Shown: piece by piece, positions 5,669 through 11,424 of the stretch
Layout: the number at the start of each line of letters is the position of its first letter
How positions within the stretch are numbered: position 1 is the stretch's first letter
Position numbers and translations under genes: made by a program
NCBI GenBank assembly: GCA_934401725.1
Contig: CAKRSS010000059.1
Coordinates: 1-11,424, forward strand
Length of the DNA: 11,424 nt
Source: an uncultured Eubacteriales bacterium
GTDB taxonomy: Bacteria > Bacillota > Clostridia > Oscillospirales > CAG-272
Reading direction: 5' to 3'
The notes under the pieces: model-generated
What the model saw: only the letters and a program-made list of their open reading frames with translations
Told to the model about the DNA's origin: nothing
Database searches by the model: none

Positions 5669-7732
5669 ATGAACAAAATAGAAACAACGCGCATTCACAA
5701 GATCACCTGCGCCGCCGACAGCAACGGACTTAAGGCCACCGGCCTTAAAAAGATAGAAACGGGCGGAATCCGGGCATCCGGCTGGCTCAGAACTCAGCTT
5801 GAGCTCATGGCGGAGGGCATGACCGGCCGACTGCCCGAATACGGCCCGTTTTTCAGGCCCGACAAAAACGGCTTTCTCTATCCGGAGGCCAACAGCGGGT
5901 GGGAAGAGATACCCTACTGGCTGCGTGGCTATTTTCCGCTCGCAGTACAGCTCGGCGACAAGAGAATGCTTGCCATGTGCCAGCTTTATTTTGAGTCGCT
6001 GATTTCGTCGCAGCGGGAGGACGGCTGGTTCGGCCCTCTCTGCCTTCGTGACAACGTGCGGCTTGACGACGGCGAGTATGCCCCCGACCTTATGCCGTAC
6101 GCCTTTCTGATAGACACCTTTATAATGTACTACGAATACTCCGGCGACAAGCGCGTCCTTGAGCTGATAGAAAAATTCTTCCGGTTCTGCGTCGGAATTC
6201 CCGAGAAGTGCTTTATGATTCCCAAGCTCAGCCGCATAAAGTGGGCGAGAATACGCTCGGGGGCGTTTCTGCCGGACATATACTGGTACTATGAAAAAAC
6301 GGGTGAGGAATGGCTGTTAACACTCGCGAAGCGCTTTTACGACAACATCTGGGAGTGCGAATTTTCCTTCATCGCCAACCACGGCGTGGCATTTGCCGAA
6401 AGAGTATCGTACAGCGCGGTGTACTCACGGCAATCCGGTAAGCAGAGCGACTTCGACAGTTCCGAGCGGGCATACACGGATTTCATGTCCGTCTGGGGAC
6501 AGATGCCGCGGGGCGCCTTTGCGGCGGACGAACAGGTAAGAGAGGGCTGTACCGACCCGCGTCAGGGCATAGAGCCCTGCGCCATAGTCGAGCTTGCCAA
6601 AAGCTTTTACGAAATGGGCAGAATAAGCGGCGGCACGGTTTACGCCGACCGCATCGAGGACATAATGCTCAACCACTTCCCCGCTTCCTTCTCGGAAAAC
6701 TATCAGCAGATGCACTATATCACCTGCTGCAACCTTCCGGAGCTCAACCCGGCGTTTTATCAGCCGTCCCGGAACGGCGTTATGTCGCCGGTGAAATCGT
6801 TCGAGATAATGACGCCCAACAACCGCTGTTGCGGACACAACGCCGGCATGGGCTGGCCTTATTACACCGAAAATCTCTGGCAGAAAACTCATGACGGCGG
6901 ACTTGCCGCCTACATTTACGCCGGCTGCGAGGTCGACACCGAAATAAACGGCTCCGGGTTCGCCTTAAGCACGATAACAGACTACCCCTTCCGGGGCACC
7001 GTGACCGTCAGGGTTCGGCAAAACGATTGCGGCGGGACACCGCTCTACTTCAGGCTGCCCGGCTGGGCAAAATCCGCCGTCATCTCGGTTAACGGAGAAA
7101 GACAGTATGAAAGCGACACCGCGGGCGGGTTCATCCGACTGACGGCCGACTGGAAACCGGAGGACATTATCTCGCTTGAATTCGGAATGGCCACCGAACT
7201 GCACCGCTACGAAAGCAGCGGCGGCTGCTCTGTCGACCGCGGCCCGCTGACGTACTCGCTGAAGCTGCCCGAGATATGGGAAATTGTCGCCGACGAGGAC
7301 GCGGGCGGCTACCGTCACCCCAATCCGCACATATTTGAAAACTATTCGGTCCGCACCGACGCGCCCTGGAATTACGCGCTCTGCGCCGGGCTGCCGATAG
7401 AGCTCGCCTACGAAGCCGAAAATATTGCGGCGCAGCCCTTCTCTGTCAAAAACGCGCCCATTGTCCTGCGGGCACAGGCGCGGAGGATTCCCGAATGGGG
7501 TCTTGAGGATCACATGGCCGGCGAGCTTCAGCCGTCACCGGCCTACACCGACGAGCCGGTTGAGACAGTCGAGCTTATCCCGCTCGGCTGCGCGAGGCTG
7601 AGAATATCATGCTTCCCCACCGTCGGCGATTCCCCGGACAGCATCAAATGGACAAAAACCCCGGCGCACGTCGACATAGAGAACCGCGCAAAGGATTACC
7701 CGAACCCTTACAAAGAATTTGTTAAACAATGA
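5669..7732 (+). CDS. GH127/DUF1680 beta-L-arabinofuranosidase-type glycoside hydrolase
   Basis: The 687-residue product has the DUF1680 layout: an alpha/alpha-barrel region (about 35-420) followed by beta-sandwich regions. In the characterised GH127 enzyme HypBA1 the catalytic site uses a zinc bound by a Glu-x-Cys pair and a Cys-Cys pair, with a Cys as nucleophile and an upstream Glu as acid. Here the matching residues appear to be E302 and C304 (IEPC), C387 and C388 (NRCCGHN), and E288 (AADEQV) as the likely acid. The CCxxN form followed by YYTENLW and DGGLAAYIYAGCEV fits a DUF1680 branch whose substrate I cannot fix, so L-arabinofuranosyl linkages are probable, not certain. There is no signal peptide, so it should act in the cytoplasm on imported oligosaccharides. 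AAAGGAA at 5650-5656 is a slightly distant ribosome binding site (12 bases). Its stop at 7730-7732 abuts the ribosome binding site of the next gene, implying tight coupling. Confidence 0.9.
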   Translation: MNKIETTRIHKITCAADSNGLKATGLKKIETGGIRASGWLRTQLELMAEGMTGRLPEYGPFFRPDKNGFLYPEANSGWEEIPYWLRGYFPLAVQLGDKRMLAMCQLYFESLISSQREDGWFGPLCLRDNVRLDDGEYAPDLMPYAFLIDTFIMYYEYSGDKRVLELIEKFFRFCVGIPEKCFMIPKLSRIKWARIRSGAFLPDIYWYYEKTGEEWLLTLAKRFYDNIWECEFSFIANHGVAFAERVSYSAVYSRQSGKQSDFDSSERAYTDFMSVWGQMPRGAFAADEQVREGCTDPRQGIEPCAIVELAKSFYEMGRISGGTVYADRIEDIMLNHFPASFSENYQQMHYITCCNLPELNPAFYQPSRNGVMSPVKSFEIMTPNNRCCGHNAGMGWPYYTENLWQKTHDGGLAAYIYAGCEVDTEINGSGFALSTITDYPFRGTVTVRVRQNDCGGTPLYFRLPGWAKSAVISVNGERQYESDTAGGFIRLTADWKPEDIISLEFGMATELHRYESSGGCSVDRGPLTYSLKLPEIWEIVADEDAGGYRHPNPHIFENYSVRTDAPWNYALCAGLPIELAYEAENIAAQPFSVKNAPIVLRAQARRIPEWGLEDHMAGELQPSPAYTDEPVETVELIPLGCARLRISCFPTVGDSPDSIKWTKTPAHVDIENRAKDYPNPYKEFVKQ

Positions 7733-7742
7733 GGAAAACAAA

Positions 7743-9224
7743 ATGAAAAGAATACTGTCAATAATCATGGCGCTCTCGCTTTTGGCGGTTTTTTTGACGT
7801 CGTGCGCCGGGGAGGGCAACCCGGCAGAGACTACGCCTCACTCAAATAATACGGACAGCTCAACCGCGGAAACAGACGAGTTAAGCCCTTATGAGCAGGC
7901 AATGAAAAACCTGACAACCGGCTCGTACGGCGGCTACGAGTTCAGAGTCGGCGTTGTCGACCACGGCTCATGGGCCGAGTTCGACATGGCAGTTGAAGAT
8001 CAGATGGGCGGCCAGGTCAACGACGCCATTTATTACAGGAACATCACCGTCGAAGAAAAGCTCGGGATAAAAATAACACAGCAAATCATCACCGATTACA
8101 ACATAATAACCGTAATGGCTCAGGTGCCGTCGGAGGATAATTTCGACGCCATGTGGATTCCCTGCAGCCGGACGGGGCCCTATATTAGCTCGGGCGTGCT
8201 TCTGGATCTGGCGTCTGTCGACACACTGGACCTTGAAAACCCGTGGTGGAAATCCAAGTTCAATGACAGCATAAGCATCGGCAACCACATTTACTCGGCT
8301 GCGGGCGACCTTAATATGGTCTACTACTCGGCCTTCGGCGTTTGCGCATTCAACTACGATCTGCTCAACGACCTCGACCAAAGCGCCAATCTGTTTGAGG
8401 TATACAACAGCGGCGACTGGACGTGGGAAAAGATGTTCGATTACATGGCTCTGGCCGCCGACGACCTGAACGGCGACGGACAGATGCGCGCGACCGACGA
8501 CCGGTTCGGCCTCGGTATGCACTATAACGCGCTCAAATCCTTCCTCTCGAGCAGCGGCTTCACCATTGTTCAGAAGGACAGTAACGGCTACCCGGTGTAT
8601 AACGGAGTCTCCGAGAAGTTCGGCGACGCGTACACCAAGGTAATAGAAAAGGTCGCAAACCCGCAAACGTCTGTTATTCCCGGCGACATCACCGAGGGGT
8701 ACGGAACAAGCGCAACCGGCAACTATTACGACGACACCTTCATAGAGGGCAGACAGCTTTTCTACATCGAGTCGAGCGGCGCACTGAAGAGAATTAAAAA
8801 CGGCGATGTCAATTTCGGCATCATAGGATACCCCAAATACGACGAGAACAGCGACTACCACTCCCCTATTTACTACGGACTGTCAGCGCTCAGCGTGCTG
8901 AGCAGCAACAGCAACCTTGAACGTACAGGTACAGTGCTTGAGAATCTCGGCGCTTATTCGTATGACAAGCTGACAACCGCCTACGTTCAGAACGTGCTCT
9001 GCTACCGTTATGCCAACGATCCCGAGTCCGTCAACACACTGATGAACGCCTTTGACACGGGAATTTGCGACCTGGCCTACATTTACAACTGGGCGTCTAT
9101 GCTTGAACGTATCCAGGACGCGCAGCGTGCGGGGAACACGAATTACGTGTCACTGTTCAAAAAGGCCGAAAAGAGCCTGACCACTGCCATAAGCAATTTC
9201 AACAAATCTCTCGGAGCCGAATAA
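7743..9224 (+). CDS. Extracellular solute-binding lipoprotein (sugar ABC transporter type)
   Basis: The 493-residue product has a lipoprotein signal ending FLTSC (Cys21), a short Thr/Ser/Glu-rich spacer, and a long family-1-type solute-binding body. Characteristic segments include VNDAIYYRNITVEEKLGIKI (about 90-110), FDAMWIP, AGDLNMVYYSAFGVCAFNYDLL, DWTWEKMFDYMALAADDLNGDGQ and NFGIIGYPKYDEN, as in the sugar-binding lipoproteins expanded in gut Clostridia. Start 7743 is chosen over an in-frame ATG at 7719 because GAGGA (7731-7735) fits 7743 and 7719 lies inside the GH127 gene. It would capture the oligosaccharide that GH127 then trims inside. No permease or ATPase follows; the next element is a hairpin and then a regulator with its own promoter, so it depends on transport genes elsewhere or serves as a sensor. 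Confidence 0.93.
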   Translation: MKRILSIIMALSLLAVFLTSCAGEGNPAETTPHSNNTDSSTAETDELSPYEQAMKNLTTGSYGGYEFRVGVVDHGSWAEFDMAVEDQMGGQVNDAIYYRNITVEEKLGIKITQQIITDYNIITVMAQVPSEDNFDAMWIPCSRTGPYISSGVLLDLASVDTLDLENPWWKSKFNDSISIGNHIYSAAGDLNMVYYSAFGVCAFNYDLLNDLDQSANLFEVYNSGDWTWEKMFDYMALAADDLNGDGQMRATDDRFGLGMHYNALKSFLSSSGFTIVQKDSNGYPVYNGVSEKFGDAYTKVIEKVANPQTSVIPGDITEGYGTSATGNYYDDTFIEGRQLFYIESSGALKRIKNGDVNFGIIGYPKYDENSDYHSPIYYGLSALSVLSSNSNLERTGTVLENLGAYSYDKLTTAYVQNVLCYRYANDPESVNTLMNAFDTGICDLAYIYNWASMLERIQDAQRAGNTNYVSLFKKAEKSLTTAISNFNKSLGAE

Positions 9225-9235
9225 GACACACCCTA

Positions 9236-9276
9236 AAGCGCCGTGCCGTGACATAAGCTGTCGCGGCACGGCGCTT
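9236..9276 (+). terminator. Strong 18-bp hairpin at the operon end
   Basis: AAGCGCCGTGCCGTGACA (9236-9253) pairs with TGTCGCGGCACGGCGCTT (9259-9276) around loop TAAGC; there is one T-G wobble. It starts 11 bases after the stop of the binding-protein gene. The following bases are AAAAAC, not a T-run, so termination may be inefficient, Rho-dependent or absent, with the hairpin protecting the 3' end. The promoter for the next gene begins ten bases later. Confidence 0.75.
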
Positions 9277-9285
9277 AAAAACATA

Positions 9286-9314
9286 TTGATTATCGGAGTA
9301 TTTTCTGTTATAAT
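9286..9314 (+). promoter_or_regulatory. Sigma-A promoter for AraC regulator 2
   Basis: TTGATT (9286-9291), 17-bp spacer, perfect TATAAT (9309-9314) with extended -10 TG at 9306-9307. The transcript would start about 24 bases before ATG 9345. Confidence 0.88.
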
Positions 9315-9344
9315 CAGAATGAAAAAGCCGCAACGGAGGGAGTT

Positions 9345-10151
9345 ATGTCCCCGAAAAACTATCTTGATCTGCAAAGCATTCCCGACTACCTGTTCATTTC
9401 AAAAAAGCACCTGCCCGCCGGCGCTCACCATACGAACAGAGTAAGCAACGTCGATATTCTCCTGATAGTGGTGTCCGGCACGCTGTGCTTTGAAGAGGAC
9501 GGACTGCCTGTTCAGGTACACGAGCACGAATACTATATCCAGATGAGCGGTAAGCACCAGACCGGCAGCATCCCGACACAGGAAGCGGAGTATTTTTACA
9601 TAAATTTCAGCGGCAGATTTACCGACAACCGGTTTCAGAGCCTGCCGCTCCGGGGCAAATTCGACGACGAAAAAATCACTGAGTACTGCGAAACTCTCAA
9701 ATTCGAAGAGGAAAAACGCAAAATGGGCTTGACGCACATGGGACTTTTCGAGCGTCAGACAATATTTCTCAACATAATATGCCAGCTCAACCGCAGGAAC
9801 TCATCATTGGCGGAGTACCTCTCCGTAGCGACTCAGATGTCAGACTACATCAACCGGCACTTTCGTGAGAACATATCGCTTGACGATCTGACGGAACTCG
9901 TATCCTACTCAAAAAAGCACATTATCCGTATTTTCAAGATAAGCTACGGAATAACTCCATATCAGTATATACTGATGTGTCGCATCTGCTACGCAAAGCT
10001 GTTGCTGACAACAACAGACGTTTCCGTTCAGAGCATAGTACCGCTATGCGGGTTCGGCGACATCGCCTCGTTTTATTATTCGTTCAAAAAGTTCGTCGGC
10101 ATGTCGCCGGGGGACTACCGCAAGTCCTTTGAAAACGGTCAAACCGAATAG
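9345..10151 (+). CDS. AraC-family transcriptional regulator 2
   Basis: The 268-residue product has the same two-part build as the regulator at 3197: a cupin-like sensor (about 28-95, with ILLIVVSGTLCFEEDG and HEHEYYIQMSGKHQTG) and an AraC/XylS DNA-binding domain (about 163-261) ending FKKFVGMSPGDYRK. GGAGG at 9335-9339 and the promoter at 9286 support the start. The two regulators align end to end with roughly half the positions identical, including the opening LxLxSIPxY. Their recognition helices differ (KKHIIRIFKISY here, RDYIIHIFREEF in regulator 1), so they probably read different sites or respond to different ligands. It may control the operon upstream, a further cluster, or itself. No terminator was seen before the metallopeptidase gene 54 bases downstream, so read-through is possible. 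Confidence 0.95.
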   Translation: MSPKNYLDLQSIPDYLFISKKHLPAGAHHTNRVSNVDILLIVVSGTLCFEEDGLPVQVHEHEYYIQMSGKHQTGSIPTQEAEYFYINFSGRFTDNRFQSLPLRGKFDDEKITEYCETLKFEEEKRKMGLTHMGLFERQTIFLNIICQLNRRNSSLAEYLSVATQMSDYINRHFRENISLDDLTELVSYSKKHIIRIFKISYGITPYQYILMCRICYAKLLLTTTDVSVQSIVPLCGFGDIASFYYSFKKFVGMSPGDYRKSFENGQTE

Positions 10152-10205
10152 CGCCTCCTTTGCCCCTGCCATATTACATCAATTCACAAAGAAAGCGAGT
10201 CTCCC

Positions 10206-11036
10206 ATGAAAACCAGCAACGACACCCTTGAGCTCCGGAACTTAGTCCCGAATTTTCTGAAATTTTACGACCTCGCCGCGCCGTGCGACGGGGAGACGCG
10301 GTTTGAGCTGTGGCGGGAGCATTACGGCTTTGCGGCCGTCCCGCCCGGCGAGGAGGGCGCTACGCTCGCGCGGAAGCTGCTCGACGGCGCGTGGGAGAAG
10401 TACGCCGCGGTCGTTCCCGGACTGCGGCAGTGGTCGCCGGACAGCGGCAGAGTACAAAAAATTCTGACGGAAATAAAGACCGCTCTCGGCTACGACGGGC
10501 CTGTGGACGTCGTGCTGGTCTTTTTCGTGGGCGCATTCGACGGCAACGCCTTCGTCGCGCCGTGCGGCGGGGGCAGGGTTGCGGTCTGCCTGCCGGTCGA
10601 GGAGGGCGAGGACGACGTCACGATCGCGCACGAGCTGACCCACCTTGTGCACGGCAGGATAACCGGCTCCGACATGAGCTGGGAGAGGAGCGTGGCGTCG
10701 CTGATATTCCAGGAGGGTCTGGCGACGCAGCTTAGCCGTCGCATTGTGCCGGGGCATGACGACGAGGTTTACGTCGAGCACCGCGCGGGCTGGCTGCGCG
10801 AGTGCGACGCCGACGCGACGAAAATCCTGCGCGGCATAGCGCCGCACCTCGGGGACTGTTCCGGGGAGAGCGTGCACCGCTTCACGATGGGCGACGGCGC
10901 GTCCGGTCACGAGCGCGAGGGCTACTATGCCGGCTGGCATCTGATCGGCGACATGCTAAACGACGGATGGTCGTTTGCCGACCTCGCGAGGGTAGCCGGC
11001 GATGCCATGGCGGTGGTTTTGAGGAAGTATATTTGA
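10206..11036 (+). CDS. DUF2268-type zinc metallopeptidase
   Basis: The 276-residue product contains a zinc-peptidase motif HELTH (H142, E143, H146) within DDVTIAHELTHLVHG and a likely third ligand E170 in FQEGLATQL, 24 residues on, which is the gluzincin pattern. A preceding beta-strand region (DVVLVFFVGAFDGNAFVAPCGGGRVAVCLP) and a late YYAGWHLIGDM helix fit the predicted peptidases of the DUF2268 family (YjaZ of Bacillus is one member). No signal peptide or membrane segment is seen, so it is cytoplasmic; the substrate is unknown. The ribosome binding site is poor (AAAGAAAGCGAG, 10188-10199), suggesting weak expression or read-through from regulator 2. It is much more GC-rich than the sugar cluster to its left, so it probably belongs to the older chromosome backbone and not to that cluster. 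Confidence 0.85.
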   Translation: MKTSNDTLELRNLVPNFLKFYDLAAPCDGETRFELWREHYGFAAVPPGEEGATLARKLLDGAWEKYAAVVPGLRQWSPDSGRVQKILTEIKTALGYDGPVDVVLVFFVGAFDGNAFVAPCGGGRVAVCLPVEEGEDDVTIAHELTHLVHGRITGSDMSWERSVASLIFQEGLATQLSRRIVPGHDDEVYVEHRAGWLRECDADATKILRGIAPHLGDCSGESVHRFTMGDGASGHEREGYYAGWHLIGDMLNDGWSFADLARVAGDAMAVVLRKYI

Positions 11037-11072
11037 ATTAAAAAAGTTTTTAGGAGTTTTCAGATTGATTTT

Positions 11073-11113
11073 GCGGTTCTCGCAGGTGGCGACCTGCGGG
11101 GACTGCTTTTTTT
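11073..11113 (+). terminator. Intrinsic terminator after the metallopeptidase gene
   Basis: GCGGTTCTCGCAGGT (11073-11087) pairs with ACCTGCGGGGACTGC (11092-11106) over 15 positions, including four G-U wobbles, around loop GGCG. Seven T follow at once (11107-11113). It lies 36 bases after the stop codon. Confidence 0.9.
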
Positions 11114-11117
11114 AAAT

Positions 11118-11295
11118 AGTTCTTTGGCCTTGGCAGGCTCTCGCCGTGGACGGTCTCCGACGGTGGAGAAGTGTACTCGCCGAACGTCGGCGGAAAGCGT
11201 TTTTAAAAAAGTTCTTTAGCCTTGGCGGGCTGTCGCCGTGGAGGCCACCGACGGTGGAGAAGTGTACTCGCCGAACGTCGGCGGGACGAGTTTTA
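11118..11295. repeat. Two diverged copies of a 92-bp intergenic repeat
   Basis: Copy A is 11118-11209 and copy B 11210-11295. Both start AGTTCTTT-G/A-GCCTTGGC and share GACGGTGGAGAAGTGTACTC and CGCCGAACGTCGGCGG; they differ by several substitutions and one single-base indel. Each holds a 6-bp hairpin CGCCGA-ACG-TCGGCG (11178-11192 and 11269-11283), which can compete with CCGACG/CGTCGG pairing further out. Open frames across this region are repeat-driven and not credible genes. Unlike the array at 1-286, these copies are older. Confidence 0.85.
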
Positions 11296-11298
11296 ACT

Positions 11299-11424
11299 GT
11301 ACTTTTCTGCCGCGAGCAGAAAAGTACCAAAAGAGTCGCCCCAGAGAGGGCTAACCTACGGTTCGCCCCCTCTGGACTCCCCCACTCCCGTGGGATGGCT
11401 TAGGGTGGACGGAATCCGCCTCCA
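11299..11424. other. Structured noncoding block with three inverted repeats
   Basis: A perfect 12-bp hairpin GTACTTTTCTGC (11299-11310) / GCAGAAAAGTAC (11316-11327), loop CGCGA, is followed by CAAAAG. Next comes a 35-base hairpin, 11341-11375: CCAGAGAGGG pairs with CCCCCTCTGG at nine of ten positions, with inner AACC-TAC-GGTT. Then CCCAC-TCCC-GTGGG (11381-11394). The remaining bases to the window end show no gene. The tight packing of hairpins suggests a dispersed intergenic repeat element or a structured RNA; it runs off the window. Confidence 0.7.

Noticed and set aside
5472..5672. Frameshifted continuation of the lipoprotein C-terminus across the palindrome
   Set aside because: The alternative frames after 5576 do not resemble the missing closing strands of a LamG-like domain.
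7719..7742. Earlier start of the solute-binding lipoprotein
   Set aside because: It would overlap the GH127 gene and put eight residues before the signal peptide; the ribosome binding site fits 7743.
10242..10940. Minus-strand open frame opposite the metallopeptidase
   Set aside because: A GC-rich antisense shadow; the + strand has the HELTH zinc motif and a terminator in the right place.
11112..11403. Small genes on either strand in the right-hand repeat block
   Set aside because: They cross inverted and direct repeats, lack ribosome binding sites, and have Arg/Ser-rich repeat-driven products.

Overview
This looks like a chromosomal piece from a Gram-positive, Clostridia-type bacterium, probably an uncultured gut-type lineage. 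The evidence is three lipoproteins with short lipoboxes, strong AGGAGG-type ribosome binding sites, sigma-A promoters (TTGACA-17-TATAAT), U-tract terminators, and AraC regulators next to sugar-binding lipoproteins. All supported genes lie on the + strand. No rRNA, tRNA, transposase or CRISPR array was seen. Taxonomy is inferred from gene style only.

Left part (1-3065, GC-rich). Almost three near-identical 102-bp tandem repeats with internal inverted repeats (1-286) run up to the ribosome binding site of a small lipoprotein gene (315-839). A polytopic membrane protein of GT-C glycosyltransferase type follows (869-2290). A promoter then drives a structured leader and a small membrane protein of the YczE/YitT-like DUF6198 type (2481-3065). 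That gene has a duplicated ribosome binding site and ends in a run of nine G.

Centre (about 3100-10150, noticeably less GC-rich). This is a carbohydrate-use cluster: AraC regulator 1 (3197-4000, with its own consensus promoter and terminator); then a promoter and an apparent operon of a carbohydrate-binding-like surface lipoprotein (4283-5587), a cytoplasmic GH127/DUF1680 beta-L-arabinofuranosidase-type enzyme (5669-7732) and a sugar ABC-transporter binding lipoprotein (7743-9224). A strong hairpin and another consensus promoter lead to AraC regulator 2 (9345-10151), a clear paralogue of regulator 1. The likely theme is sensing, capture, import and cytoplasmic trimming of arabinose-containing plant oligosaccharides. 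No ABC permease or ATPase is present in the window.

Right part (10206-11424, GC-rich again). A DUF2268-type zinc metallopeptidase ends at a good terminator. It is followed by about 310 bp of noncoding, strongly structured sequence: two diverged copies of a 92-bp repeat and three further inverted repeats, probably a dispersed intergenic repeat.

No clearly new system is proven. The best leads are the leader of the DUF6198 gene, the two structured repeat arrays at the window edges, the G9 tract, and the paired AraC regulators around a compositionally distinct sugar-use cluster.
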